Assembly: GCF_900090285.1 (NCBI RefSeq)
Contig: NZ_LT607754.1
Coordinates: 5,296,001 to 5,360,000, forward strand
DNA: 64,000 bases
Reading direction: 5' to 3'
DNA from: Micromonospora inositola
Lineage (GTDB): Bacteria; Actinomycetota; Actinomycetes; Mycobacteriales; Micromonosporaceae
A program made the translations under genes and the position numbers. Positions 15,732 to 24,276 of the stretch are shown piece by piece. Within the stretch, counting starts at the first letter, position 1; each line of letters opens with the position of its first letter. The notes below the pieces were generated by a model. That model was given only the letters and a program-made list of their open reading frames with translations. It made no database searches and was not told the DNA's origin.

Positions 15732-17213
15732 TCAGTGGATGCCGGCCATCAGCTGCCGGATGTGCCGGGCGAACATCACCGCGCCGAGCCCCAGCACCAC
15801 CGACGCCAGCCCGAAGGTGAGGAAGTACGTCGGCTCCGGCCACGTCTCGGCCAGCCGGGCCACCTGGCCACCGATCGCGTCGCCGACGGCGGTGGCGAGG
15901 AACCACAGGCCCATCATCTGGCTGGCGTACTTCACCGGGGCGAGCTTGGTGGTGGCCGACAGACCCACCGGGCTCAGCGCCAGCTCACCGGCGACCTGGA
16001 TGGCGTACACGGCCACCAGCCACCACGGGGAGACCAGGTCGCCGCCGACGGCGGCCTTGGCGGCCGCGGCCATCAGCACGAACGACAGGCCGTTGAGGAC
16101 CAGACCGACGGCGAACTTCATCGGCGTGGCGACTCGGTGCCCCAGGCGCAGCCACAGCCAGGCGGCCAGCGGCGCGCCGATGATGATCAGGATCGGGTTG
16201 ACCGACTGGAGCCAGGAGGCGGGAAAGGTGAACCCGAGCACGTCCCGGTCGGTCTTGTCGGCGGCGAAGATGTTCAGCACCGACCCGGCCTGGTCGTAGA
16301 TCAGCCAGAACGCCGCGGCGAAGACGAACAGCCACAGGTACGCCTTCATCCGGCTGCGTTCGGTCCCGCTGATCTCCCGGTCGGTGAGGATCCGGGCGAA
16401 GTAGCCGACGGTCACGAGCACGGTGACGATGGTGAGCAGGTTCACCACGGTGTTGACGGTGAAGAGCCCGGCCAGGGCGAGGACGGCGAGCACCAGCAGC
16501 ACCGCCAGGGTGACGAGGCCGATGCGGGTCAGCGCCCGGCGGCGGTCGGCGCCCAGCAGCGGGTCGGCGGGCCGGGCGCCGGCCTCGCCGAGGTTGCGCC
16601 GGCCCAGCACGTACTGCAGCACGCCGAAGGTCATGCCGATCGCGGCGGCACCGAAGCCCAGGTGCCAGTTGATCTTCTCGCCGAGGAAGCCGGTGATCAG
16701 TGGTGCGATGAACGCGCCCAGGTTGATGCCCATGTAGAAGATGGAGAACCCGGCGTCGCGGCGCGGGGAGTCCCGGTCGTACAGGTCGCCGACCATGGTC
16801 GAGATGTTGGGCTTGAGCAGTCCGGTGCCGAGCACGATCAGGCTCATGCCGGCGAACACGCTCCACCGGGCGGGGATCGCCATCACGTAGTGGCCGGCCG
16901 CGATGACCACGCCGCCCCACAGCACGCTGCGCCGGGCCCCGATGAGGCGGTCGGCGACCCAGCCGCCGGGCAGCGCCATCAGGTAGACCATGGCGTTGTA
17001 GGTGCCGTAGACGGCGTTGGCGGTGGACTCCCGGATCGCCAGCCCGTCGTCGGCGACCGTGGCGGTCAGGTAGAGCACCAGGATCGCGCGCATGCCGTAG
17101 AAGCTGAACCGCTCCCACATCTCGGTGAGGAACAGGGTCGACAGCGCCCGCGGGTGACCGAAGAAGGTCTTCCCGCCGGGCGGTCGGGCGTCGACCGGCG
17201 CGTCACTGGTCAT
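15732..17213 (-). CDS. POT/PTR-family proton-coupled peptide transporter
   Basis: A 493-residue membrane protein with 12-14 helices. The signature ExxERF motif is EMWERFSFYGMRAILVLYL (residues about 30-48). It also has GGWVADRLIGARR and the PTR2 motif FSIFYMGINLGAFIAPL. These carriers import di- and tripeptides with protons. GGGAGGTGA lies just before the ATG at 17213. It is a single gene, divergent from rbpA. Confidence 0.9.
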   Translation of the reverse strand: MTSDAPVDARPPGGKTFFGHPRALSTLFLTEMWERFSFYGMRAILVLYLTATVADDGLAIRESTANAVYGTYNAMVYLMALPGGWVADRLIGARRSVLWGGVVIAAGHYVMAIPARWSVFAGMSLIVLGTGLLKPNISTMVGDLYDRDSPRRDAGFSIFYMGINLGAFIAPLITGFLGEKINWHLGFGAAAIGMTFGVLQYVLGRRNLGEAGARPADPLLGADRRRALTRIGLVTLAVLLVLAVLALAGLFTVNTVVNLLTIVTVLVTVGYFARILTDREISGTERSRMKAYLWLFVFAAAFWLIYDQAGSVLNIFAADKTDRDVLGFTFPASWLQSVNPILIIIGAPLAAWLWLRLGHRVATPMKFAVGLVLNGLSFVLMAAAAKAAVGGDLVSPWWLVAVYAIQVAGELALSPVGLSATTKLAPVKYASQMMGLWFLATAVGDAIGGQVARLAETWPEPTYFLTFGLASVVLGLGAVMFARHIRQLMAGIH

Positions 17214-17363
17214 CGTCACCTCCCGCACACCTGGGGCGGCTAACATCCCCGGTGACACCGAAAACACTCCACCGTTTCGACCCGGCCGGGGACGACCCCG
17301 CCGGGTTCAGGTCATGGCCGGTTACCCTTGCGGGGGTCGCGGGGCCGGATCACCCACCCGGGC

Positions 17364-17391
17364 GGGAATGCCCCGGCGGCGACGGACCGTT
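17364..17391 (+). promoter_or_regulatory. sigma-R-type promoter upstream of rbpA
   Basis: GGGAAT (17364-17369) and GTT (17389-17391) are separated by 19 nt, the consensus GGGAAT-N16-19-GTT of thiol-oxidative-stress sigma factors (SigR/SigH). rbpA is a known SigR target in Streptomyces coelicolor. The element lies 41 nt before the start codon. Confidence 0.7.
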
Positions 17392-17432
17392 ACACCGAAC
17401 AGACCAGCACCACCAACGAGGGGAAGTCGATC

Positions 17433-17774
17433 ATGGGCGAGCGTATGCTGCGCGGAAGCCGCCTGGGCGCGGTGAGCTATGAATCCGACCGCAACACCGA
17501 GCTCGCGCCGCGTCAGACCCGCGAGTACCTCTGCGCCAAGGGCCACCAGTTCGAGGTGCCGTTCGCCGTCGACGCCGAGGTCCCGGCGACCTGGGAGTGC
17601 AAGTTCGACGGCAGCGTCGCCCGGCTGGTCGACGGCAGCGAGCCGGAGCAGAAGAAGGCCAAGCCGCCGCGTACCCACTGGGACATGCTGCTGGAGCGCC
17701 GCTCCATCGCCGAGCTGGAGGACATCCTGGCCGAGCGGCTCCAGGAGGTCCGCACCCGCCGCGGCCGCGCCTGA
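17433..17774 (+). CDS. rbpA: RNA polymerase-binding protein RbpA
   Basis: A 113-residue actinobacterial transcription factor that binds RNA polymerase and the principal sigma factor and stabilises open complexes. It begins MGERMLRGSRLGAVSYESD and carries a Cys at CAKGH and CKFDG in the core zinc-ribbon-like domain. The C-terminal sigma-interacting helix THWDMLLERRSIAELEDIL is fully conserved in type. The start has GAGGGGAAG upstream. A SigR-type promoter precedes it and a bidirectional terminator follows. Confidence 0.95.
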   Translation: MGERMLRGSRLGAVSYESDRNTELAPRQTREYLCAKGHQFEVPFAVDAEVPATWECKFDGSVARLVDGSEPEQKKAKPPRTHWDMLLERRSIAELEDILAERLQEVRTRRGRA

Positions 17775-17790
17775 GCGCACCACGAACGAC

Positions 17791-17829
17791 CGAAGCGCCC
17801 CCGGGAAGGTTCTTCCCGGGGGCGCTTCG
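17791..17829. terminator. bidirectional terminator between rbpA and fxsA
   Basis: CGAAGCGCCCCCGGGAAG (17791-17808) pairs perfectly with CTTCCCGGGGGCGCTTCG (17812-17829) around a 3-nt loop. It sits between two convergent genes and can serve both. Confidence 0.8.
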
Positions 17830-17842
17830 TGTCGTGTGTCGC

Positions 17843-18370
17843 TCAGGGCCGGCCGGGCTCGATGATCTCGCCCTCGATGGCCCGCCCCGGGTCGGTGATC
17901 GGCTGCTGGGGTGCAGGCGCCGGCTCCGGCTGCGGCTGCGGGGCGCCGGGACGCACCCGGACCCGGCGCGGGCCGAACAGGTCACCGGCGACCATCGACG
18001 ACACCCGGCGCTCGGCGGCACGTTGCACGCCGACCTGGGCGAGCCGACGCACCGGCGGCACCAGCAGCAACAGCCCGACCACGCCGCTGACCAGCCCGGG
18101 CGTCGCCAACAGCAACGCCCCCAGCAGCCCCACCAGCCCGTCGGTCACCTGCGGTCCCGGAGGCTGACGGGACTCGACGGCGCTCCGGAAGCCCCGCCAC
18201 GCGCGCATCCCCTCCCGGCGCAGCAGCACCAGCCCGAGCAGGGACGCCACGAATACCAGCAGCACCGCGGAACCGAACCCGATCCCCCGGCCCACCAGGA
18301 CGAACACCGTCAGCTCCAGCACCGCGATCAGCAGCAGGGCCGGCGGTACGAACCTCAGTCCTCGGCGCAT
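17843..18370 (-). CDS. fxsA: FxsA family membrane protein
   Basis: A 175-residue protein with two N-terminal hydrophobic helices (residues 7-50), the FxsA-type loop RREGMRAWRGF, and a third hydrophobic segment GLVGLLGALLLATPGLVSGV. FxsA in E. coli modulates phage exclusion; its role here is unknown. The C-terminal 45 residues are Pro/Gln-rich. GAGGTGAC precedes the ATG. Confidence 0.85.
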   Translation of the reverse strand: MRRGLRFVPPALLLIAVLELTVFVLVGRGIGFGSAVLLVFVASLLGLVLLRREGMRAWRGFRSAVESRQPPGPQVTDGLVGLLGALLLATPGLVSGVVGLLLLVPPVRRLAQVGVQRAAERRVSSMVAGDLFGPRRVRVRPGAPQPQPEPAPAPQQPITDPGRAIEGEIIEPGRP

Positions 18371-18431
18371 GTCACCTCATCTTGCCTGGGGCGGCCGGAC
18401 ATCCGCCCTCTCCAGCATGACACGGCGCCGC

Positions 18432-19235
18432 TCAGGGCCACCGGACCTGACCGTCGGGGGTGCGGTGCACGCCCCGCCGCACCGCCGTGCGCCGGTCCTG
18501 CACCGCCCACCCGGTGATCCGCCACAGCGCCTCGGCCACGATCAGCGGGCTCATCTTGCTGTCACCGTGCTCCCGCTCGGCGAAGGTGATCGGCACCTCC
18601 ACGATCCGCACCCCGGCGCGGTGCGCCAGCCGGGACAGCTCCACCTGGAACGCGTACCCCTGGGAGCGGACCGACTCCAGGTCGATCGCCGCCAGCGCCG
18701 TCGACCGGTAAACCCGGTAGCCGCCGGTGGCATCGGCCACCGGCATGCCCAGCGCCAGGCGCGCGTACATGTTGCCGCAGCGCGACAGCAGCAGCCGCCG
18801 CAGCGGCCAGTTCACCACCTGCGCCCCGCGCGTCCACCGGGAGCCGATCACCAGGTCGGCGTCGCGGGCGGCGTCCAGCAGCGCCGGCAGGTCCTCCGGG
18901 GCGTGCGAGCCGTCGGCGTCCATCTCCACCACCGCGTCGTACCCGCGGTCGCGGGCCCAGGCGAACCCGGCCAGGTAGGCCGCGCCGAGCCCTTTCTTGC
19001 CCTCCCGGTGCAGCACGTGCACGTGCGGGTCGGTACGGGCGAGGGCGTCGGCGATCGCGCCGGTGCCGTCGGGGCTGTTGTCGTCGGCGACGAGGATCTC
19101 CACCGCGGGGGCGGCCTCCCGCACCCGGGCGACGATCCGGGTGACGTTGTCGGCCTCGTTGTAGGTGGGGATCACCACGAGGACCCGTCCCACCCCCGGA
19201 TGGCCGACCGTCCGTCTGTCGACTGCCTCGACCAC
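18432..19235 (-). CDS. ppm: polyprenol monophosphomannose synthase
   Basis: A 267-residue GT2 glycosyltransferase that transfers mannose from GDP-mannose to polyprenol phosphate for lipoglycan and glycoprotein synthesis. Motifs: VVIPTYNEADNVTRIV, ILVADDNSPDGTG, the metal-binding DADGSH, and SRWTRGAQVVNWPLRR. In Mycobacterium tuberculosis this domain is fused to Lnt; here lnt ends 40 bp upstream on the same strand, so the two are separate but probably co-transcribed. GTG 19235 is preferred, with GGAAGG upstream. Confidence 0.9.
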   Translation of the reverse strand: MVEAVDRRTVGHPGVGRVLVVIPTYNEADNVTRIVARVREAAPAVEILVADDNSPDGTGAIADALARTDPHVHVLHREGKKGLGAAYLAGFAWARDRGYDAVVEMDADGSHAPEDLPALLDAARDADLVIGSRWTRGAQVVNWPLRRLLLSRCGNMYARLALGMPVADATGGYRVYRSTALAAIDLESVRSQGYAFQVELSRLAHRAGVRIVEVPITFAEREHGDSKMSPLIVAEALWRITGWAVQDRRTAVRRGVHRTPDGQVRWP

Positions 19236-19275
19236 CGCGTTACCGCCTTCCGCCGGCGTACCGGCACCCGTCGTC

Positions 19276-20886
19276 CTACCCGGGGGCGACCTCCCGGCGG
19301 CGGCGCAGCACCGCGGCGCCGGCCAGGGCCGCGACGGCGAGCGCCGCGAGGGCCACCTCGGGCCACACCCCCGCCCGGGTTGCCGGCGTGCGACCGTCCC
19401 CGAGCTGCATCTGCCGGACCACCACCGCCGCAGTGTTGAATCCGGTGGCACCGTCTACCCGCCCGTCCGGGGTAACGAACCCGGACACTCCGACCGTGGA
19501 GGCCATCAGCGCGGCACGGCCGTGCTCGACCGCCCGCAGCCGCACCATCGCCAGCTGCTGGCGGGCCTCGGCCACATCGAAGGTGGCGTTGTTGGTCTGC
19601 ACGACCAGCAGCTGCGCGCCGCCGGTGACGGTGTCCCGGACGATGCCGTCGTAGGCGATCTCGAAGCAGATCACGTCCCCGAGCACCGCCGGCCCGGCGT
19701 CGAGCACGCCGGGGTTGGTGCCGGCGACGAAGTCGGAGCGGACCCGGTCGACCTCGGAGCTGACCTTGCGGGCGATGGAGCGCAGCGGCACGTACTCGGC
19801 GAACGGCACCGGGTGCCGCTTGGTGTAGAGCTGCCCGAGGTCCGCCCCGCTGCCGGGGCGCCACAGCAGGCCGGCGTTGCGGACCTGCCCGGCGCCCGGG
19901 CCGAGCAACACCGCCCCGACCAGGATCGGCGCCCCGATCGCGTCGGCGGCCTGGGAGATCCGGTCCCCGGCGCCGGGGTTGCGCAGCGGGTCGATATCGC
20001 TGGAGTTCTCCGGCCAGACCACCAGGTCGGGACGGCGCTGTGCCCCGGCGGCGACCTGCGCGGCGAGGGTCAGCGTGGCGTCGACATGGTTGTTGAGCAC
20101 GGCCTGGCGTTGGGCGTTGAAGTCCAGCCCGAGCCGGGGCACGTTGCCCTGCACGATGGCCACGGTCAGGCTCTCTCCCCCGCCGCGTACGCCGACGGGC
20201 ACCGCCGACCCGGCGCCGAGGACGACGGCCAGTGCGGCGAGCAGCCCGGCCACCGGCCGCCACTGCCCGGCCTGGTGGCGCCAGTTGCGCCAGGCGAGGG
20301 CGACCAGCAGCCCACCGGCCAGCGCGGCCGCGAAGGTGACCAGCGGCGCCCCGCCGAGCGCGGCCAGCGGCAGCAGCGGGGAGGAGTCCTGGCTGAACGC
20401 CAGCCGCCCCCACGGGAACCCGCCGAAGGGGGTGCGGTCCCGCAGCGCCTCCTGCCCCACCCACAGCAGCCCGGTCAGCGCCGGCCACGCCCAGCGCCAC
20501 CGGTCGACCAGCGGGGTCACCCACGCGGTGGCCGCGCCGAGCAGCGCCAGGTAGCCGGCCTGCAGCAGGGACAGCAGCACCCACGGCAGGTAGCCGGTGT
20601 GCAGGTTCGTCCATTCCAGCAGCGGCGCGAACAGGGCCACCCCGGTCAGGAAGCCCAGTCCGGCGCCGGCGCGCAGCCGCCGCCGGTGCGCGGCCGCGGC
20701 CAGCATCGCCACGCCGACCGGCGCCAGCGGCCACACCCCGTACGGGGGGAACGCGGCCAGCAGCGCCAGCCCGGCCGCGATCGCCAGCGGCACGGCCACC
20801 TTCAGCGGCAGCGGACGCCCGCTCCCGCCCTCGCGTGCCCCGTTGGTGGCACGCGTCTCTTCCCGGTCGAGCGTCGTCACCGGCAC
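19276..20886 (-). CDS. lnt: apolipoprotein N-acyltransferase
   Basis: A 536-residue membrane enzyme that adds the third acyl chain to lipoproteins. It has an N-terminal helical domain with about six to eight membrane spans (to about residue 210), then a nitrilase-like domain with the catalytic triad Glu in VVWPENSSD, Lys in YTKRHPVPFAEY and Cys in DVICFEIAYD, and a final C-terminal helix. GTG 20886 begins PVTTLDREETR, with GGTGAG upstream. It is the first gene of a pair with ppm. Confidence 0.92.
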   Translation of the reverse strand: MPVTTLDREETRATNGAREGGSGRPLPLKVAVPLAIAAGLALLAAFPPYGVWPLAPVGVAMLAAAAHRRRLRAGAGLGFLTGVALFAPLLEWTNLHTGYLPWVLLSLLQAGYLALLGAATAWVTPLVDRWRWAWPALTGLLWVGQEALRDRTPFGGFPWGRLAFSQDSSPLLPLAALGGAPLVTFAAALAGGLLVALAWRNWRHQAGQWRPVAGLLAALAVVLGAGSAVPVGVRGGGESLTVAIVQGNVPRLGLDFNAQRQAVLNNHVDATLTLAAQVAAGAQRRPDLVVWPENSSDIDPLRNPGAGDRISQAADAIGAPILVGAVLLGPGAGQVRNAGLLWRPGSGADLGQLYTKRHPVPFAEYVPLRSIARKVSSEVDRVRSDFVAGTNPGVLDAGPAVLGDVICFEIAYDGIVRDTVTGGAQLLVVQTNNATFDVAEARQQLAMVRLRAVEHGRAALMASTVGVSGFVTPDGRVDGATGFNTAAVVVRQMQLGDGRTPATRAGVWPEVALAALAVAALAGAAVLRRRREVAPG

Positions 20887-20937
20887 CTCACCACGATCAC
20901 GCGCCGAAGGCTACCCGGCGGCGCCCGCGCCGGCCCG

Positions 20938-20979
20938 GCACGGGCGGGGCCGCCAGGGCGCCGGCGGCCCCGCCCGTGC
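20938..20979 (-). terminator. 17-bp perfect stem terminator
   Basis: GCACGGGCGGGGCCGCC (20938-20954) pairs with GGCGGCCCCGCCCGTGC (20963-20979). It lies between the leftward oxidoreductase/methyltransferase gene and lnt, so it ends transcription of the former. Confidence 0.75.
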
Positions 20980-21017
20980 CCCTACCGGGGCATGGGAGTT
21001 CCCCCAATGGCCGGCCC

Positions 21018-22597
21018 TCAGCGGCGGCGGGCCACCAGGACGGCGTCGTGGATGGTGATCTCCCGCCCGTCCGGGTCCACCGCGGCCCGGGGCCGGGACT
21101 CGGCCGCGCACACCTGCCACTGCCCCGGGTCGAGCGAGGACGCCACCTCCTCGGCGGTGAACATCATGTCCGGGAAGTGCATCCGGTGCGCGCTGGTGCG
21201 CAGGTCGGACGGATGGTGCCCGACGATCAGCAGGGTGCCGCCGGGAGTCACCGCGGCGGCCAACCGGGCGAACAACGGCCGCCGCGTGTCGCCCGGCAGG
21301 TGCATGAACTGCGCGGACACCAGGTCGTACCGGCCTTCGGCGGGCGGCTGCTCGCGCAGGTCCGCCCGCGTCCAGGTGATCCGGTCGGCGACGTCCGCGC
21401 CGGCCTCCGCGGCGTGGCCGGCGGCCCGCCGCAGCGCGGTGTCGGCGATGTCGACCGCCGTCACCTGCCAGCCCCGCTGGGCGAGCCAGACGGCGTCCGC
21501 GCCCTCGCCGCAGCCGACGTCCAGCGCCCGGCCCGGCGCCAGCTCGGCGGCCTCGGCCACCAGCTGCGGATTCGGCCGTCCGCTCCACACTGCGGCCGGG
21601 CCTGGTAGCGCTCCTCCCACCCGGACCGTTCGAACATGGTGCGCAGGTCGTGCCGGTACCGGTCGACCGCGTCCGCGGTGTCCTCGGCGACCAGGTCGGC
21701 GTTGATCGCGGCGGCGGCGTTCAGGCCGGCCGCCGCGGACGTGATCACCTGCGCGCGCAGGTCGGCGACGTTGCCCGCCACCCACACCCCGGGCACGGTG
21801 GTGGCCCCGGTCGGGTCGGCGGGGATCTGCGCGCCGACGACATGCCCGCCCATCTCCACGTCGACCGGCGTCAGCCCCAACGACCGCAGGAGGCCCGCCC
21901 GGGCGGTCATCCGGGCGCCCACGACCACCGCGTCGAGCGCGATGACCTCGCCGGAGGCCAGCCGTACCCCGGTGAGCGCGTCCGCGGTCACCTCCAGCCC
22001 GGCGACCGGGCCGTCGACGACGGTGATGCCGCGCGCGGCCAGCCGCTCGGCCTCCTCCCCGTCCAGCTTCGGGGCGTCGTGCAGCAGCAGCGTCACGTGC
22101 GGGCTCCACTGCCGCCACAGCTGCGCCTGGTGCGCGGCGAGCGGCCCGGTGGCCAGTACGCCGATCCGCCGGTCGCGGACCTCCCAGCCGTGGCAGTACG
22201 GGCAGTGCAGCACGTCGTGTCCCCACCGCCCGGCCAGCCCGGGCACGTCGGGCAGTTCGTCGACCAGGCCGGTGGTCACCAGCAGCCGCCGGGCCCGCAC
22301 CCCGCGCCCGTCGCCCAGCCGGACCAGGAAGTCGCCGCCGTCCCTGCGCACGTCCTCGGCCGTCGCGGCGACGATCTCGCCGCCGTACCCGGTGACCTCG
22401 CCGCGGCCGGCGGCGAGCAGGTCGGCCGGCGGCGTGCCGTCGCGGCCCAGGTAGTTGTGCACCTGCCCGGCGGGCGCGTTGCGGGGCTGCTCCGCGTCCA
22501 CCACCAGCACGGACCGTCGGGCCCGCGCCAGGGTCAGCGCCCCGCTGAGCCCGGCCGCACCCCCACCGATCACCACCACGTCGTACCTGTCGTCCAC
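21018..22597 (-). pseudogene. FAD oxidoreductase-methyltransferase fusion with a -1 frameshift
   Basis: From the GTG at 22597 (AAGGGA upstream) the frame encodes a thioredoxin-reductase-like flavoprotein: VVVIGGGAAGLSGALTLARA, the redox motif CPYC in LHCPYCHGWEV, and GVWVAGNVAD. After RYQARP the frame breaks near 21593-21602. A second frame continues with AVWSGRPNPQLVAEAAEL, LDVGCGEGADAVWL and VSAQFMHLP, a class I SAM methyltransferase, to a stop at 21018. Fusions of these two domains occur in actinobacteria. Adding one C to the C/G run there restores a single roughly 525-residue protein. Either it is a recent frameshift or a base-calling error; the upstream domain alone could still work. Confidence 0.75.
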
Positions 22598-22664
22598 GGG
22601 GAATCCCTTCGTCGCGGGTCGTCGGTGCCACGCTCCGCCGGACCGCGACCGATCGCAAGGATTG

Positions 22665-22679
22665 TTGCCGGTATGGCAA
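22665..22679. promoter_or_regulatory. operator TTGCC-N5-GGCAA, copy 1
   Basis: TTGCCGGTATGGCAA lies 68 bp upstream of the leftward oxidoreductase start, inside a 20-bp block (GTTGCCGGTATGGCAAACGA) identical to that at the XRE gene start. The copy is followed by an ATG GCA AAC GA start like that of the regulator, then soon stops. The XRE-cupin protein is the likely ligand. Confidence 0.6.
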
Positions 22680-22872
22680 ACGAATCAGCTGGCGGTTCCC
22701 TCAGCTGGACGGTCGATCGGTGAGCCGTCTGCCGAAGGACATGCCGACGTCGGTGTCCCGGCCCGCCTGAGTCGGGCATCCGGATGACGGGCAGGTCTCC
22801 GTCCCCGTACCGCCGCTCCCCGGTCAGGATCGGGAACGGCGCTCGCCGGCCCGCGGTCGCCGACAAGTACCG

Positions 22873-22887
22873 TTGCCGGTATGGCAA
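22873..22887. promoter_or_regulatory. operator TTGCC-N5-GGCAA, copy 2, over the XRE start
   Basis: The identical 15-bp dyad covers the start codon (ATG 22881) of the XRE-cupin gene. A TACCGT -10 box (22868-22873) ends 7 nt before the ATG, so the message is probably leaderless and a bound repressor would block the start site directly. Confidence 0.6.
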
Positions 22888-23462
22888 ACGAGGAGGCGGC
22901 GGTGCTGGCCGCGGTGGGTCCCCGGCTGCGGGCCCTGCGCACCCGGCGCGGCGTCACCCTCGCCCAGCTCGCCGAGACCACCGGCGTCTCAGTCAGCACC
23001 CTGTCCCGCCTGGAGTCCGGTGGCCGCCGGCCCACCCTGGAGCTGCTGCTGCCCCTCGCGCGGGCCCACCAGGTGCCCCTCGATGAGCTGGTCGGCGCGC
23101 CCGCCACCGGCGACCCGCGGGTGCACCCGCGCCCGATCGTCCGCCACGGCATCACCTTCCTGCCGCTGACCCGCCGCCCGGGTGGCCTGCAGGCGTTCAA
23201 GCAGATCCTCCCGCCGCACACCCCCGCCGAGCCGGAACAGCAGGTCCACGAGGGCTTCGAGTGGTTGTACGTGCTGTCGGGTCGGGTCCGCCTGCTGCTG
23301 GCCGAGCACGACCTCCTGCTCACCCCGGGCGAGGTCGCCGAGTTCGACACTCGCGTACCGCACGCGGTCGCCAACCCCGACCCGCAGCCGGCGGAGCTGC
23401 TCACCCTCTTCGGCCCGCAGGGTGAGCGGCTGCACGTCCGCGCCCGCCCCACCGCCCGTTGA
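22881..23462 (+). CDS. XRE-family regulator with cupin sensor domain
   Basis: A 193-residue protein. Residues 12-66 form a lambda-repressor-type helix-turn-helix (LRTRRGVTLAQLAETTGVSV, then STLSRLESGGRRP). Residues about 110-180 are a small cupin barrel (HEGFEWLYVLSGRVRLLLAE, then PGEVAEFDTRVPHAV), a ligand-sensing layout common in such repressors. It is divergent from the flavoprotein-methyltransferase gene and has identical dyads at both promoters. It therefore probably represses itself and that enzyme; the ligand is unknown. Confidence 0.88.
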   Translation: MANEEAAVLAAVGPRLRALRTRRGVTLAQLAETTGVSVSTLSRLESGGRRPTLELLLPLARAHQVPLDELVGAPATGDPRVHPRPIVRHGITFLPLTRRPGGLQAFKQILPPHTPAEPEQQVHEGFEWLYVLSGRVRLLLAEHDLLLTPGEVAEFDTRVPHAVANPDPQPAELLTLFGPQGERLHVRARPTAR

Positions 23463-23473
23463 CCCTGGGGTGT

Positions 23474-23493
23474 TCCGACACGCACCTGTCGGA
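23474..23493. terminator. short inverted repeat after XRE gene
   Basis: TCCGACA-CGCACC-TGTCGGA, a 7-bp perfect stem 12 nt after the regulator stop and 55 bp before the hydrolase start. It may be a weak terminator or an operator for the hydrolase. Confidence 0.35.
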
Positions 23494-23547
23494 CCCGCCT
23501 GGCATCCTGTGCGCCATGCGACCACGGGGCAGCTGCGGGGGGCGACG

Positions 23548-24234
23548 ATGACGTACGTGCTCATCCCGGGCGCCGGCGGCAGCGCCGACTACTGGCGGCT
23601 GCTCGGCGGCGAGCTGCGCCGCCGGGGTCGGGAGGCGATCGCAGTGGACCTGCCGGCCGCCGACGAGCACGCCGCCCTGACCGAGTACGCCGCCGTCGTC
23701 CGCGCCGCGGTGCCCGACCGCCCCGACGTGGTACTGGTGGCCCAGTCGTTGGGGGCGTTCATCGCCCCGCTGGTCGCCGACCATCCGGCGGTGCGGCTGC
23801 TGGTGCTGGTGAACCCGATGATCCCGGCGCCCGGGGAGACCGCGGGCGACTGGTGGGCGGCGACGGGTCACCCGGCCGCCCGCGCCGCGTACGCCGCCGC
23901 GCAGGGCCGCGACCCGGACGCCGGCGTGGACCTGGCGACGGACTTCTTCCATGACGTGCCCGACGAGGTGACCGCGCGGATGATGTCCGCGGGCGGGCCG
24001 CAGGAGTCGCCGGCGGTGTTCACCCGACCGAATCCGCTGCGCCGCTGGCCCGACGTGCCGACCCGGGTGGTGTCCGGCCGCGACGACCGGTTCTTCCCGG
24101 TCGACTTCCAGCGCCGGCTGGCGCGTGAGCGGCTGGGCGTGCAGCCCGACGAACTGCCCGGCGGGCACCTGCTGGCGCTGAGCCAACCGGTGCTGCTCGC
24201 CGACCGCTTGGAGACGTACCGGCGGGAGGTCTGA
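23548..24234 (+). CDS. alpha/beta hydrolase
   Basis: A 228-residue hydrolase: MTYVLIPGAGGSADYWRLLG at the N-terminus, the elbow VAQSLGAF (nucleophile Ser in Q-S-L-G), acid residue in VSGRDDRFFP and His in GGHLLAL. The usual GxSxG is replaced by AQSLG, seen in the esterase/acyltransferase branch of the family. It is read in the same direction as the XRE gene, 85 bp downstream; the two may or may not share a transcript. A strong terminator follows. Confidence 0.82.
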   Translation: MTYVLIPGAGGSADYWRLLGGELRRRGREAIAVDLPAADEHAALTEYAAVVRAAVPDRPDVVLVAQSLGAFIAPLVADHPAVRLLVLVNPMIPAPGETAGDWWAATGHPAARAAYAAAQGRDPDAGVDLATDFFHDVPDEVTARMMSAGGPQESPAVFTRPNPLRRWPDVPTRVVSGRDDRFFPVDFQRRLARERLGVQPDELPGGHLLALSQPVLLADRLETYRREV

Positions 24235-24246
24235 GGCGGGAACGAA

Positions 24247-24276
24247 ATCGGGGCGCGGCTCGCGCCGCGCCCCGAT
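24247..24276 (+). terminator. 13-bp stem terminator
   Basis: ATCGGGGCGCGGC-TCGC-GCCGCGCCCCGAT is a perfect 13-bp stem 12 bp after the hydrolase stop. Confidence 0.75.

Noticed and set aside
15735..17243. A 500-codon forward frame across the peptide transporter
   Set aside because: Composition is His/Gln/Arg/Gly-rich with no domain, while the minus strand encodes a full POT transporter.
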